From: Bordetella parapertussis
GTDB taxonomy: Bacteria; Pseudomonadota; Gammaproteobacteria; Burkholderiales; SG8-39
Direction of reading: 5' to 3'
Length of the DNA: 54,485 nt
Assembly: GCA_945861875.1 (NCBI GenBank)
Contig: CAMAWC010000016.1
Span: forward strand, 1 to 54,485
Part shown: positions 41,905 through 53,804 of the stretch, one piece after another
How the letters are laid out: each line of letters opens with the position of its first letter
Numbering within the stretch: the stretch's first letter is position 1
The notes under the pieces: generated by a model
Seen by the model: only the letters and a program-made list of their open reading frames with translations
The model's database searches: none
Told to the model about the DNA's origin: nothing
Translations under genes and position numbers: made by a program

Positions 41905-42276
41905 CTATTTCCTTCTGGCCACCATTGAGCCCAATGGTTCGGGACCGCCGATGACGTGCATATGCACATGATACACCTCCTGCTGCCCCACGCGCCCGGT
42001 GTTGATGATGGTGCGAAAACCGTCGCCGGCCCCCTGCTCGCGCGCCAGGCGCCCCGCCACCGTGAGCATCCTGCCCATGGCGCTGGTGTGCTCGGAACCG
42101 GCCTCATACAGGCTGGCGACGTGCATTTTGGGGATGATGAGGAAATGCACCGGCGCCACCGGGTGCAGGTCGTGAAAAGCGAGCACTTCCTCGTCCTCAA
42201 ACACCTTTTTCGCCGGGATCTCGCCCCTGACGATCTTGCAGAACACGCAGTTCGGGTCGCCCGCATTCGTTGACAT
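41905..42276 (-). CDS. HIT-family nucleotide hydrolase (HinT-like)
   Basis: A 123-residue protein with the HIT triad VYHVHMHVIGGPEPLG near its C-terminus and the N-terminal CVFCKIVRGEIPAKKVFEDEEVLAFHDL, whose Cys residues may bind zinc. HinT-type enzymes split AMP from small amides. The ATG at 42276 overlaps the hisE stop by one base. Its place between hisE and tatA is common in betaproteobacteria. Confidence 0.92.
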   Translation of the reverse strand: MSTNAGDPNCVFCKIVRGEIPAKKVFEDEEVLAFHDLHPVAPVHFLIIPKMHVASLYEAGSEHTSAMGRMLTVAGRLAREQGAGDGFRTIINTGRVGQQEVYHVHMHVIGGPEPLGSMVARRK

Positions 42277-42638
42277 CAGCGTTTCTCCGACTCGCTGCGC
42301 ACGCCGTCCTTGCGCGCGGCTTTTTCGTCTATGCCGGAAATGCCCTCACGGCGTCGCAATTCCATCAGCACGTCCGAGGGCTTGAGGCCGTAGTGCGCCA
42401 GCATGACAAGGCAGTGGAACCACAAGTCGGCGGTCTCGCCGACGATGCGCAGGCGGTCACCGTCCTTGGCCGCCATCACCGTCTCGGTGGCTTCCTCGCC
42501 GATTTTTTTCAGGATGGCGTCCTCGCCACGGGCGAGCAGGCGCGACACATAGGAGGCATCCGCATCGCCGTCCTTGCGCGCCTCGATCACCTGCGACAGG
42601 CGTTCGAGGATGTCGCCGGTGTGCTTGTCATTTCCCAT
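42276..42638 (-). CDS. hisE: phosphoribosyl-ATP pyrophosphatase
   Basis: A 120-residue all-helical MazG-type protein ([69 protein letters not shown]). EEATE holds the metal-binding acidic residues. It hydrolyses PR-ATP to PR-AMP in histidine synthesis. ATG at 42638 overlaps the end of hisI, so a fused hisIE is separated here into two overlapping genes, as usual in betaproteobacteria. Confidence 0.93.
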   Translation of the reverse strand: MGNDKHTGDILERLSQVIEARKDGDADASYVSRLLARGEDAILKKIGEEATETVMAAKDGDRLRIVGETADLWFHCLVMLAHYGLKPSDVLMELRRREGISGIDEKAARKDGVRSESEKR

Positions 42639-43011
42639 AAATCTCCTTCGGGTCCTTGAGGACCGCATCGGTCACCACCCAGCCGCCGTTCTCCAGTTTC
42701 TGGAAAAAGCAATTGTGGCGACCGGTATGGCAGGCAATGCCGCCGACCTGCTCGACCCTGAGCAGCACCACGTCCTCATCGCAATCGAGGCGCACTTCCA
42801 GCACTTTTTGCAGGTGGCCCGATTCCTCGCCCTTGTGCCAGAGTTTCTTGCGCGAGCGTGACCAGTACACCGCCCGGCCGGTCTTTACCGTCTCTTGCAG
42901 CGCGTCGCGGTTCATCCATGCGAGGGTCAGCACCTTGTTGCTCGCGGCCTCCTGGGTGATCACCGGCACGAGGCCGTTGGCGTCCCACCTGACCTTGTCG
43001 AGCCAGTTCAT
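42628..43011 (-). CDS. hisI: phosphoribosyl-AMP cyclohydrolase
   Basis: A 127-residue enzyme. The metal ligands are in [29 protein letters not shown] (acidic cluster plus two Cys and His). [22 protein letters not shown] is the substrate-binding region. It opens the purine ring of PR-AMP. It follows hisF across a repeat-filled spacer. Confidence 0.94.
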   Translation of the reverse strand: MNWLDKVRWDANGLVPVITQEAASNKVLTLAWMNRDALQETVKTGRAVYWSRSRKKLWHKGEESGHLQKVLEVRLDCDEDVVLLRVEQVGGIACHTGRHNCFFQKLENGGWVVTDAVLKDPKEIYGK

Positions 43012-43018
43012 GGGGGCG

Positions 43019-43150
43019 TGAAAGGTGAAAAGTGAAAAGTGACGGGAGCGCCCGCGCAGGCGCCACGCCCAGCGCGTTCAATATTCACCCCTGCCCGCTT
43101 GGTTTTACCTTTCACCTTTCACCTTTCACCTTTCACTTTTCACTTTTCAC
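43019..43150. repeat. heptamer repeat array between hisF and hisI
   Basis: GTGAAAGGTGAAAAGTGAAA at 43019-43043 and an inverted run of seven-base units, TTTCACC (several) then TTTCACT, at 43103-43150. The two parts are complementary, so the spacer can form a long imperfect hairpin. Confidence 0.8.
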
Positions 43151-43153
43151 GCT

Positions 43154-43945
<792 letters not shown>

Positions 43946-43954
43946 GGGGAAATA

Positions 43955-44070
43955 GTGCGAAGTGAAATGTGAAAAGTGAAAGGTGAAGAGAGACTAGCAG
44001 TGGCAGGCCGATAGTCGGTGGGTCTTATTCACTTTTCACTTTTCACCCTTCACATTTCACCCTTCACCCC
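43955..44070. repeat. heptamer repeat array between hisA and hisF
   Basis: GTGAAATGTGAAAAGTGAAA at 43955-43990 and TTCACTTTTCACTTTTCACC with further TTTCACCC-type units at 44027-44070, again complementary. The hisA stop codon lies inside the second block. Confidence 0.8.
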
Positions 44071-44810
44071 TTGGCGGCCAGTTTGTCAGCTGCGGCCTGG
44101 GCCTTCTTGAAATCGAGCGTGCCCTGGTAAATGGCGCGTCCGGTGATGACGCCGGTGACGCCCTCGGATTCGATTTTGCACAATTCCTTGAGGTCGGTCA
44201 GGCTGGTGAGGCCGCCCGAGGCGATAACCGGGATGGTGAGTTCGCGCGCCAGTTTTACGGTGGCCTCGACGTTGACGCCGCTGAGCATACCGTCGCGGCC
44301 GATGTCGGTGTAGATCACCGCCTCGACGCCGTAGTCCTGGAACTTGCGCGCGAGGTCGACCACGTCATGGCCGGTCATTTTCGACCAGCCTTCGACCGCG
44401 ACCTTGCCGTCCTTGGCATCAAGGCCGACGATGATATGCCCGGAGAACGCCGTGCAGGCATCGCGCAAAAAGCCGGGGTTTTTCACCGCCGCCGTGCCGA
44501 TGATGATGTAGGACACGCCGGCGTCGATATAGCGCTCGATGGTGTCCAGGTCGCGAATGCCACCGCCCAACTGCACCGGCAGGTCATCGCCCACCGCCTG
44601 CAGGATGGACTTGATCACCGCTTCGTTCTTGGGCTTGCCGGCAACCGCACCGTTGAGGTCAACAAGGTGCAGGCGCCGCGCGCCCTGTTCCAGCCAGTGC
44701 CTTGCCATGGCGGCGGGGTCTTCGGAGAACACGGTGGACTGGTTCATGTCCCCCTGCTTGAGGCGCACGCAATGCCCGTCTTTGATGTCGATGGCCGGAA
44801 TGATCAGCAT
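44064..44810 (-). CDS. hisA: ProFAR isomerase
   Basis: A 248-residue TIM barrel paralogous to His[22 protein letters not shown] carries the catalytic Asp (AID), with [44 protein letters not shown] (second Asp) and [14 protein letters not shown]. It isomerises ProFAR to PRFAR. Its C-terminal end runs into the heptamer array. Confidence 0.96.
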   Translation of the reverse strand: MLIIPAIDIKDGHCVRLKQGDMNQSTVFSEDPAAMARHWLEQGARRLHLVDLNGAVAGKPKNEAVIKSILQAVGDDLPVQLGGGIRDLDTIERYIDAGVSYIIIGTAAVKNPGFLRDACTAFSGHIIVGLDAKDGKVAVEGWSKMTGHDVVDLARKFQDYGVEAVIYTDIGRDGMLSGVNVEATVKLARELTIPVIASGGLTSLTDLKELCKIESEGVTGVITGRAIYQGTLDFKKAQAAADKLAAKG

Positions 44811-44879
44811 GGTGGTTTGGCGATAAGGGTGTGCATGGAGCCTGCGCGATATGGCATCAGTCGGCAGGACGGGAGGGGT

Positions 44880-45512
44880 TCAAGGCTTCCAGTTTACAAA
44901 GTTGGCCAGCAAACGCAGCCCGGCAGCCTGGCTTTTTTCCGGATGGAATTGCACGGCGAAAATATTATCCCGTGCCGCGGCGCAGGTAAAGGGAAAACTG
45001 TAGGTGGTGGTGCCGGCGACCAGCGCCGGGTCCGGCGTGTCGGCGTAGTAGCTGTGGACGTAATAAAAGCGCGATCCGGACGGAATGCCGGCCCACAGCG
45101 GGTGGCCGTTGGTCTCAACCTGGTTCCAGCCCATGTGCGGCACCTTGAGCGGGCCGTCCTTGGCGGCGCGCATGAGCTCGGCCGGAAAGCGCCTGACCTT
45201 GCCCGGCAGCACGGCCAGGCCGGGGGTGTCGCCCTCCTCGCTGGATTCGAACAGCATTTGCAGGCCGATGCACAGCCCGAGAAAAGGCTTGCTGCGCGTC
45301 GCCTCGAGCACCGCCGGGCGCAGGCCCCGGGCATCGAGCTCGCGCATGCAGTCGGGCATGGCGCCCTGCCCGGGAAACACCACGCGGTCGGCGCCCGCGA
45401 CCTCGCGCGGGTCGGAGGTGACGATGACCCTGGCCTCTGGCGCCACATGTTCCAGCGCCTTGGAAACGGAGCGCAGGTTGCCCATGCCGTAATCGATGAC
45501 AGCGATACTCAT
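44880..45512 (-). CDS. hisH: imidazole glycerol phosphate synthase, glutaminase subunit
   Basis: A 210-residue class-I glutamine amidotransferase. Nucleophile Cys is in FLGLCIGLQML, and the His/Glu pair in VQFHPEKSQ. PGQGAMPDCM is the oxyanion strand. It supplies ammonia to HisF. ATG at 45512 (MSIAVIDYGMGN) gives the family start; the Shine-Dalgarno is weak. A hairpin spacer separates it from hisB. Confidence 0.95.
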   Translation of the reverse strand: MSIAVIDYGMGNLRSVSKALEHVAPEARVIVTSDPREVAGADRVVFPGQGAMPDCMRELDARGLRPAVLEATRSKPFLGLCIGLQMLFESSEEGDTPGLAVLPGKVRRFPAELMRAAKDGPLKVPHMGWNQVETNGHPLWAGIPSGSRFYYVHSYYADTPDPALVAGTTTYSFPFTCAAARDNIFAVQFHPEKSQAAGLRLLANFVNWKP

Positions 45513-45563
45513 GGCTGCGGAATGATGAATAAAGGCAATGGATGCATGACGGGGTTTTCTCGC

Positions 45564-45612
45564 GGCTATCACCCGGAAATCCGCGCCAGGCGCGGGTTTG
45601 CGGGTGATTCAG
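45564..45612. repeat. hairpin spacer between hisB and hisH
   Basis: CACCCGGAAATCCGCGCC, a short loop, then GGCGCGGGTTTGCGGGTG: a long nearly continuous stem. Its layout recalls the ATCGGCTGGAAACC family, but the sequence is only distantly similar. Confidence 0.5.
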
Positions 45613-45650
45613 TGTTTAACGATTGTGGTTTTCAAGCCGCCGCAAGTGGT

Positions 45651-46238
45651 CTAGAGGCTGCCCTTGGTCGAGGGCACGGTGCCGGCGGCGCGCGGGTCGG
45701 CCTCGACCGCCATGCGCAACGCGCGGCCAAAGGCCTTGAACACCGTTTCACACTGGTGGTGGGCGTTGGTGCCGCGCAGGTTGTCAACGTGCAGCGTCGC
45801 CAGGGCGTGATTGACAAAGCCCTGGAAAAACTCGTGCGCGAGGTCGACGTCGAATTCGCCGATCAGCGGACGGGTAAAGGGAACGTGGAATTCCAGGCCC
45901 GGGCGGCCAGACAGGTCGATGACTACGCGCGACAAGGCCTCGTCGAGCGGCACATAGGCGTGGCCGTAGCGGCGCACGCCTTTTTTATCGCCCAGCGCCT
46001 TGGCCACCGCCTGGCCGAGGGTGATGCCGATGTCCTCGACGGTGTGGTGGGCGTCGATGTGCAGGTCACCCTTGGCGCTGATCTCCAGGTCGATCATGCC
46101 GTGGCGGGCGATCTGGTCGATCATGTGGTCAAGAAAGGCCACGCCGGTCGCCAGTTTGGAGGCGCCGGTGCCGTCCAGATTGACGCTGACGCTGATCTGG
46201 GTTTCAAGGGTGTTGCGGGTGACACTGGCGGTGCGCAT
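45651..46238 (-). CDS. hisB: imidazoleglycerol-phosphate dehydratase
   Basis: A 195-residue, dehydratase-only HisB (no phosphatase domain). Metal-binding His motifs are [32 protein letters not shown] and [17 protein letters not shown], in the usual order. It removes water from IGP. The ATG at 46238 is used rather than an in-frame TTG two codons earlier. Confidence 0.96.
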   Translation of the reverse strand: MRTASVTRNTLETQISVSVNLDGTGASKLATGVAFLDHMIDQIARHGMIDLEISAKGDLHIDAHHTVEDIGITLGQAVAKALGDKKGVRRYGHAYVPLDEALSRVVIDLSGRPGLEFHVPFTRPLIGEFDVDLAHEFFQGFVNHALATLHVDNLRGTNAHHQCETVFKAFGRALRMAVEADPRAAGTVPSTKGSL

Positions 46239-46306
46239 GGTCAAAGATTACCTTAATTGCTGCCGTTTCTCATACCGGGATTCACAGCGGAACTCAGCGC
46301 AGGCCC

Positions 46307-47392
46307 TCAACCCTGGGCCAGCGCCTTGAGCATGATGCTGTTTTCTTCCGGCGTGCCAACGGTCAGGCGCAGGCAGTTGGCCAGCATCGGATGGGAACCG
46401 TGGAAATTCTTCACCAGCACGTGCTGCGCCTTGAGCGATTCGAACAAGGCCTGGCCGTCGGGAAAGCGCGCCAGGATGAAATTCGCCTCGCTCGGAAAGA
46501 TCTGCACGCCGGGCAGTTTTGCCAGCCCCGCCGCCAGCACCCCGCGTTCGGCGCGGATTTTAGCCGCCTGGTCGTTGAGGAGATCGATGTGGCCGAGCAA
46601 TACCGTGGCGATAATTTGCGTCGCCACCCCGACGTTGTAGGGCGGCCGCACCTTGTTGAATTCGGCCATCAGTTCGGGCGCGGCGGCGGCGTAACCGAGG
46701 CGCAGCCCGGCCATGCCGATCTTGGACACCGTGCGCATGACGATGAGGTTGGGGAACTCGGCCAGGCGCGGCATAAAGCTCTTGCCGGCAAAGGCGAAGT
46801 ACGCCTCGTCCACCACCACCAGCCCGGGCGCGGCGCGCAGGATGCGCACGACATCCTCCTCCGGGTAAAGGTTGCCGGTCGGATTGTTCGGGTAGGCGAG
46901 AAAGACCAGCGCCGGCTGGTGCTCATCAAGCGCGGCGACAAAGCGCGCGGCATCCAGCGAAAAATCGGCGTTAAGCGGTACGCCGACAAAGCGCATGTGC
47001 GAGAACACCGCGTTCATGCGGAACATGGCGAACGAGGGGTCGGGCGCGAGCATGACCGCGCCGGGCTTGGCCAGGGTCTGGGTGACGATGGTGATGATCT
47101 CGTCCGAACCGTTACCGATCAAGAGGCCGGCGCCTGCCGGAATGTTGAAGCTGCGGCGCAGCGCCGCCGCCAGTTCGGGCGCGGCCGGATCCGGGTAGCG
47201 GTTGATCAGCGCATCGGCCACGGTGCGGCCGATTTCGGCGCGAACGGCATCGGGCAGGCGGTAGGGATTCTCCATGGCGTCGAGCTTGACCATACCGGTG
47301 GCGCTGGGCACGTGATAGGCCGACAACGCGCGGATTTCCTCGCGCACAAGCTGCTGCACCAGTTGCGTCACGTCAGGCGACGCGCCGCTCAT
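46307..47392 (-). CDS. hisC: histidinol-phosphate aminotransferase
   Basis: A 361-residue fold-type I PLP enzyme. The PLP lysine lies in [16 protein letters not shown]; other marks are [26 protein letters not shown] and [13 protein letters not shown]. It transfers the amino group to imidazole acetol phosphate. It overlaps the hisD stop by four bases. Confidence 0.95.
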   Translation of the reverse strand: MSGASPDVTQLVQQLVREEIRALSAYHVPSATGMVKLDAMENPYRLPDAVRAEIGRTVADALINRYPDPAAPELAAALRRSFNIPAGAGLLIGNGSDEIITIVTQTLAKPGAVMLAPDPSFAMFRMNAVFSHMRFVGVPLNADFSLDAARFVAALDEHQPALVFLAYPNNPTGNLYPEEDVVRILRAAPGLVVVDEAYFAFAGKSFMPRLAEFPNLIVMRTVSKIGMAGLRLGYAAAAPELMAEFNKVRPPYNVGVATQIIATVLLGHIDLLNDQAAKIRAERGVLAAGLAKLPGVQIFPSEANFILARFPDGQALFESLKAQHVLVKNFHGSHPMLANCLRLTVGTPEENSIMLKALAQG

Positions 47393-48702
47393 GAGCCGAC
47401 CCGGTAGCGCGCCGACTGGGCGTGCGCCGGCAGGCCTTCGCCGGTGGCGAGCACATCGGCGATGCGGCCCAGGGTCTGCGCCCCTTCGCGCGAGACGTTG
47501 ATCAGGCTGCTGCGCTTCTGGAAATCATAGACGCCCAAGGGCGAGGAAAAACGCGCGGTGCGGGCGGTGGGTAGCACGTGGTTGGGCCCGGCGCAGTAGT
47601 CGCCGAGGGCTTCGGAGCTGAAGCGCCCCATGAATATCGCCCCGGCATGGCGGATTTTTTTCGACCATTGTTCGGCGTTTTCGACCGACAACTCGAGATG
47701 CTCGGGGGCGATGCGGTTGGCCACTTCACAGGCCTCGTCGAGGTCGCGGGTGAGGATCAGCGCGCCGCGCCGCGACAAGGAGGCGGCAATCACCGCCTTG
47801 CGCGGCATGGTCGGGAGCAGCTTGTCCATGCTCGCCGCCACACGCTCGAGAAATGCGGCATCGGGCGAGAGCAGGATGGCTTGCGCCGCCTCGTCATGCT
47901 CGGCCTGGGAGAACAAGTCCATGGCGATCCAGTCCGGATCGGTCTTGCCGTCACAGATCACCAGGATCTCGGAGGGCCCGGCAACCATGTCGATGCCGAC
48001 GGTGCCGAACACCCGGCGCTTGGCCGCGGCGACGTAGGCGTTGCCCGGTCCGACGATTTTGTCGACCTGCGGAATGCTCTGGGTGCCGTAGGCCAGCGCG
48101 CCTATGGCCTGCGCGCCGCCGATGGTGAATACCAGGTCAATGCCGGCGATGGCCGCGGCAGCGAGCACGAGGTCGTTTTTTTCACCGTCGGGCGTGGGCA
48201 CCACCATCACCAGTTCGGCCACGCCGGCCACCTTGGCCGGAATAGCGTTCATGAGCACCGAGGACGGGTAGGCAGCGCGTCCACCGGGCACGTACAACCC
48301 GGCCCGATCGAGCGCGCTGATGCGCTGGCCGAGCACCGTACCGTCGGCCTCGCGGTACTCCCAGGACTGCGCGACCTGGCGCTCGTGATAGCCGCGCACG
48401 CGCGCCGCGGCCTGCTCCAGGGCTTCGCGCTGCGGCCTGCCGATGCGCGCCAGGCTGGCCTGCAAATCCGCGGCACCCAGCTGGAGATCGGCCATGGACG
48501 CGGCTTTCAGGCGATCGAACCTGGCGGTGTATTCGAGCACGGCGGCATCGCCACGCGCCTTGACGTCGGCAAGAATGGACGCGGCGGCGGCCTCGACAGC
48601 CGCATCGAGCGATGCGTCAAAGGCGGTCAGCGCCTTGAGTTCGGCGTCAAAGCCGGCCGCGGCGGTCGACAGGCGCCTGATTTCAGCCACGGGACACCGC
48701 AC
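47389..48702 (-). CDS. hisD: histidinol dehydrogenase
   Basis: A 437-residue zinc enzyme ([82 protein letters not shown], with the catalytic Glu/His pair in APEHLE). It oxidises histidinol to histidine in two steps. The GTG at 48702 gives a 20-base overlap with hisG; a GTG at 48690 would start VAEIRRL and may be the true start. Confidence 0.95.
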   Translation of the reverse strand: MRCPVAEIRRLSTAAAGFDAELKALTAFDASLDAAVEAAAASILADVKARGDAAVLEYTARFDRLKAASMADLQLGAADLQASLARIGRPQREALEQAAARVRGYHERQVAQSWEYREADGTVLGQRISALDRAGLYVPGGRAAYPSSVLMNAIPAKVAGVAELVMVVPTPDGEKNDLVLAAAAIAGIDLVFTIGGAQAIGALAYGTQSIPQVDKIVGPGNAYVAAAKRRVFGTVGIDMVAGPSEILVICDGKTDPDWIAMDLFSQAEHDEAAQAILLSPDAAFLERVAASMDKLLPTMPRKAVIAASLSRRGALILTRDLDEACEVANRIAPEHLELSVENAEQWSKKIRHAGAIFMGRFSSEALGDYCAGPNHVLPTARTARFSSPLGVYDFQKRSSLINVSREGAQTLGRIADVLATGEGLPAHAQSARYRVGS

Positions 48703-49330
48703 CGGCGATGCTGTCTATGAGCGGCTGCAAGGCGGCGCGCTTTAACTTCAGCGCCACCTGGTTGACGATCAGCCGCGAACTGATGGGCGCGATTTCCTCG
48801 ACCGCGCGCAACTTGTTGGCGCGCAGCGTCTCGCCCGAAGAGACCAGGTCGACAATGGCGTCGGCAAGCCCGACCAGCGGCGCCAGTTCCATCGAACCGT
48901 AGAGCTTGATCAGGTCGACGTGCACGCCCTTGGCGGCAAAGTGTTCGCGCGCGGTCTGTATGTACTTGGTCGCCACGCGCAGGCGCGCGCCCTGCTGCAC
49001 GGCGCGCTCGTAATCAAAGCCCTCGGGCACCGCCACCATCATGCGGCAGCGCGCGATGCCAAGGTCGAGCGGCTGGTAGAGGCCGGCGCCACCGTGTTCC
49101 ATCAGCACGTCCTTGCCGGCGACACCGAGGTCGGCCGCCCCGTACTGCACGTAGGTGGGGGTGTCGGAGGCGCGCACGATGATCAGCCGCACATCGGCAC
49201 GACTGGTGCCGATGATGAGCTTGCGCGAGCTTTCCGGGTCATCAGCCGGCACGATACCGGCGGCCTTGAGCAGTGCGGCGGTCTCGTCAAAGATGCGGCC
49301 CTTGGACAGGGCGATGGTGATTGTGGACAC
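48683..49330 (-). CDS. hisG: ATP phosphoribosyltransferase, short form
   Basis: A 215-residue HisG_S ([63 protein letters not shown]). The length shows that the C-terminal regulatory domain of long HisG is absent; short forms need the separate HisZ protein, which is not in this window. Starts with GTG at 49330. It opens the his operon, 1.2 kb after murA with a duplicated murA end in between. Confidence 0.95.
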   Translation of the reverse strand: MSTITIALSKGRIFDETAALLKAAGIVPADDPESSRKLIIGTSRADVRLIIVRASDTPTYVQYGAADLGVAGKDVLMEHGGAGLYQPLDLGIARCRMMVAVPEGFDYERAVQQGARLRVATKYIQTAREHFAAKGVHVDLIKLYGSMELAPLVGLADAIVDLVSSGETLRANKLRAVEEIAPISSRLIVNQVALKLKRAALQPLIDSIAGAVSRG

Positions 49331-49453
49331 GGCAGTGCCTGGGGCAAAAGGGCGATTTTACCGCAAACAGGGCGCGGAACGCGAAGGAAACCCTTATTTT
49401 TCAGGGTGTTCTGATGAAGCACGCGCAGCGCACCCGCCCCGTCAGCAGCTCAA

Positions 49454-49493
49454 TGCACGCGGCGAATCCTGGCGCCCAGCTGCGAGAGCTTTT
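49454..49493. repeat. duplicated 3' end of murA, upstream copy
   Basis: Forty bases identical to 49599-49638, the codons for the MurA C-terminus. This copy is outside the gene, 105 bases downstream of the true murA stop in the direction of murA transcription. It has no start and is not expressed as protein. Confidence 0.9.
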
Positions 49494-49594
49494 GGCTATG
49501 GCCGCTCACTATGTTCGCTTAACGTCGCGCTGCGCGCGAGTTAGCCTTCGCCGAAAGCTCTAGAACCTTGAAAAATAGGGTATTGCCGCGACCC

Positions 49595-51104
<1,510 letters not shown>

Positions 51105-51191
51105 GGGGCTGTCTGCCTGTGATGAATTAATCGGGAAGTGTGGATTGTATGGCGATCACGCCGCCACGGTAAGCGCCGGCGCGTCCGCGGC

Positions 51192-51947
51192 TCAACTGCG
51201 AAGCTTGTAGCCGGAGCGCAGCATGGACAATGCCAGCCATATCAGCATTGCGAGGAAAGCCAGAACGATGGCGAGCGAAACCACGGGATTGACGTCGGAG
51301 ACGCCGAAAAAACCGTAGCGAAAACCGTCGATCATGTAAAAAAACGGGTTCAGGTGCGACAACTGCTGCCAGAACGCCGGCAGGGAATGAATGGAATAGA
51401 ACACACCGGAGAGAAAGGTCAGCGGCATGATGATGAAATTCTGGAAGGCGGCGATCATCTCGTACCGGTCGGCCCAGACCGCGGCGATCAGGCCGAGCGC
51501 GCCCAGCAAGGCGCTGCCGGCAAATGCAAAGGCGAAGATCCACAGCGGATGCTGGAATTGCAGGTCAACCAGCCAGAGCGTGCAAAGGAGCACGCCGACG
51601 CCCACCACCAGCCCGCGCACCACCGCGGCGAGCACGTAGGCGGCGAAGAACTCGAGGTAGGACAGCGGCGTCACCAGCATGAAAATCACGCTGCCGGAGA
51701 TTTTCGACTGGATCATGCTGGACGATGTGTTGGCAAAGGCGTTTTGCAGCACCGACATCATCACCAGGCCGGGCACCAGGAAGGCGGTGTAGCGCACGCC
51801 CTCATAGACCTGCACATGGTCTTCCAGCACGTGGGAGAAGATCAGCAAATAGAGCAAGGCCGTAAGAATGGGGGCGGCAACGGTCTGGAAGCTCACCTTC
51901 CAGAAACGCAGCAACTCCTTGTACAACAGCGTGGGAAAGCCGCTCAT
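51192..51947 (-). CDS. ABC-2 type permease (YadH-like)
   Basis: A 251-residue protein with six hydrophobic segments (LLYKELLRFWKVSFQTVAAPILTALLYLLIF, NTSSSMIQSKISGSVIFMLVTPLSYLEFFAAYVLAAVVRGLVVG, FLSGVFYSIHSLPAFWQQLSHLNPFFYMIDGFR). The last motif is the ABC-2 signature. It forms the membrane part of an exporter with the adjacent ATPase. Its start overlaps the ATPase stop by four bases. Confidence 0.9.
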   Translation of the reverse strand: MSGFPTLLYKELLRFWKVSFQTVAAPILTALLYLLIFSHVLEDHVQVYEGVRYTAFLVPGLVMMSVLQNAFANTSSSMIQSKISGSVIFMLVTPLSYLEFFAAYVLAAVVRGLVVGVGVLLCTLWLVDLQFQHPLWIFAFAFAGSALLGALGLIAAVWADRYEMIAAFQNFIIMPLTFLSGVFYSIHSLPAFWQQLSHLNPFFYMIDGFRYGFFGVSDVNPVVSLAIVLAFLAMLIWLALSMLRSGYKLRS

Positions 51948-52873
51948 GCCAACGCCGTTTTTTCGGCGGCGCTTTCACGCTGCATGATTTCGACAAACAC
52001 TTCCTCGAGGTCGGGTTGGGCGACCTCCATTTCCTCAATGCGGCAGCCGGCGGCGCGCAGTGCGGCAAGCCTGGGCTCGACCTCGTCAAAGCTCTTGAGC
52101 TTGAGGACATGCCCGCGGTCGTCGGCATGGTGGACCAGTGCGGCAAGTTCGGGCGGCAGGTCGTTGCCCGACAGGCGCACACGCAGGTGGACGTGGTGCT
52201 GGAAGCGATTGAGCAGGTTGCGCGTCGTATCAAGGGCGACGACACGCCCGGAGCGCAGCATGGCGATGCGCCCGCACAAGGCCTCGGCTTCCTCGAGATA
52301 ATGGGTGGTAAGGACGATGGTATGGCCGTCAGCGTTCAGGCTGCGGATGAACTGCCACAAGCCCTGCCGCAATTCGACATCCACGCCGGCGGTCGGCTCA
52401 TCGAGCACGATCACCGGCGGCTTGTGCACCAGCGCCTGCGCCACCAGCACGCGCCTTTTCATGCCGCCGGAGAGCGCACGCATGTTGGCATCGGCCTTGT
52501 CGGTGAGGTCAAGGTGGTGCATCACCTCGTCTATCCACGCGTCGTTTTTGCGCAGGCCGAAGTAGCCCGACTGGATGGCAAGGGTCTCGCGCACGGAAAA
52601 AAACGGGTCGAATACTAGTTCCTGGGGTACAACACCCAGCGCGCGCCGTGCCGCGCGGTAATCGGCGGTGACATCGTGGCCCATGACGCGGGCGCTGCCC
52701 GAATCGGCGCGCGTCAGACCCGCCAGCACACTGATTAATGTTGTTTTCCCGGCGCCATTGGGCCCGAGAAGGCCGAAGAATTCACCGCTCTCGACTTTGA
52801 GGTCTATGCCCGCGAGGGCCTGGAGCGAGCCGTAGCGCTTGCCGATCTGCCGGACTTCGATTGCTGGGGTCAT
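51944..52873 (-). CDS. ABC transporter ATP-binding protein (YadG-like)
   Basis: A 309-residue ATPase with Walker A GPNGAGKTT (37-45), signature ALSGGMKRRVLVAQAL, Walker B PVIVLDEPTAGVD, and the H-loop in VLTTHYLEEAEAL. The C-terminal part after residue 220 is the DUF4162-like extension of this group. Substrate is unknown; its place between mla genes and bolA/murA is conserved in betaproteobacteria and suggests a cell-envelope role. Confidence 0.92.
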   Translation of the reverse strand: MTPAIEVRQIGKRYGSLQALAGIDLKVESGEFFGLLGPNGAGKTTLISVLAGLTRADSGSARVMGHDVTADYRAARRALGVVPQELVFDPFFSVRETLAIQSGYFGLRKNDAWIDEVMHHLDLTDKADANMRALSGGMKRRVLVAQALVHKPPVIVLDEPTAGVDVELRQGLWQFIRSLNADGHTIVLTTHYLEEAEALCGRIAMLRSGRVVALDTTRNLLNRFQHHVHLRVRLSGNDLPPELAALVHHADDRGHVLKLKSFDEVEPRLAALRAAGCRIEEMEVAQPDLEEVFVEIMQRESAAEKTALA

Positions 52874-52915
52874 GCGGGCGGGGTCACGACGGGGGCGCGA
52901 CCCGGATTGAAAAGG

Positions 52916-53188
52916 CTATTGGAGGATTTCCGTGACGGCGTAGAGCTTGGCCATGTTGCGCATCGACTCGGGCAGGTTGGCGAACTGCAACTTGCGTCCC
53001 GCCGCCGCGGCCTGGCGCTTCCATTCCACGGCCAGGGCGATGGCCGCCGAGTCGGTGCTGGTCACCGCGGCAAAATCGACAACGCTTACGCCGTCGACAA
53101 GGAGGGGCGCGCTTTCGGCGAGCATCGCCGCGGCGACACCCAGCGTCACCGCCCCGTCCAGGACCAGGCGATCGCCTTCGCGCCGCAT
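52916..53188 (-). CDS. mlaB: MlaB-like STAS protein
   Basis: A 90-residue STAS-domain protein (LVLDGAVTLGVAAAMLAES, VDFAAVTSTDSAAIALAVEWKRQ). The Ser/Thr pair in the TSTDSAA loop matches the MlaB site. It is the cytoplasmic regulator of the MlaFED phospholipid transporter. It overlaps the mlaC stop by one base. The mlaFED genes are expected upstream of mlaC/mlaA, outside this window. Confidence 0.88.
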   Translation of the reverse strand: MRREGDRLVLDGAVTLGVAAAMLAESAPLLVDGVSVVDFAAVTSTDSAAIALAVEWKRQAAAAGRKLQFANLPESMRNMAKLYAVTEILQ

Positions 53189-53802
53189 CAGGTTTTTGTT
53201 TCGAGCTGCTTGTTCTTGCTCGACAGCGTCTTGATCAGCCCGTCAATGCCGGCGCTGCGGATTTCGCTGGTAAAGGTCTCGCGGTAGTTGGCCACCAGGC
53301 TGACCCCGCCCACTTCGACGTCAAAGACTTTCCAGCCGGCGGGGGTTTTTTCCATGCTGTAGTCGATCGTCACCGCCTGCGTCCCCGGTTGCTTGATTTC
53401 GGAGCGTACCTTGACCTCGGCATCAGCCGCCTGGGCGCGCAGCGGCTTGAACTCGATGACCTGGTTCTTGTAGGAGGCAAGCGCGGTCGAATAAGTGCGC
53501 ACCAGCAGGGTCTTGAACTGCTCGACCAGCAGCTTTTGCTGTTCCGGGGTGGCGCGGCGCCAGTTGACTCCCACGGCGTAGGCCGTCATGCGGTCAAAAT
53601 TGAAATGCGGCAGGACTTTGACTTCGACCAGTTCGACGATTTTCCTGGTGTTGCCGCTCTGGATTTCCTTGTCCTTGCGGATGATGTCCAGCACCTCATT
53701 CGAAATACCCTTGACCAGCGCATCAGGCGCCACTTCCTGGGCGAGGGCGGGCAGCGGGGTCAAGGCAATGAACAACGGGAACAAGTAAGCAATTAGCTTC
53801 AT
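53188..53802 (-). CDS. mlaC: MlaC periplasmic phospholipid-binding protein
   Basis: A 204-residue protein with a signal peptide (MKLIAYLFPLFIALTPLPALAQ) and the MlaC fold (FNFDRMTAYAVGVNWRRATPEQQKLLVEQFKTLLVRTYSTAL, AGWKVFDVEVGGVSLVANYRETF). It ferries phospholipid between MlaA in the outer membrane and MlaFED in the inner membrane. Coupled to mlaB by a one-base overlap. Confidence 0.93.
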   Translation of the reverse strand: MKLIAYLFPLFIALTPLPALAQEVAPDALVKGISNEVLDIIRKDKEIQSGNTRKIVELVEVKVLPHFNFDRMTAYAVGVNWRRATPEQQKLLVEQFKTLLVRTYSTALASYKNQVIEFKPLRAQAADAEVKVRSEIKQPGTQAVTIDYSMEKTPAGWKVFDVEVGGVSLVANYRETFTSEIRSAGIDGLIKTLSSKNKQLETKT

Positions 53803-53804
53803 GG

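Noticed and set aside
43103-43150. Heptamer array as a CRISPR array
   Set aside because: Units are seven bases and contiguous, with no spacers; no cas genes nearby.
49451-49500. murA pseudogene
   Set aside because: Only about 40 bases of the 3' end are present, so it is a local duplication rather than a decayed gene.
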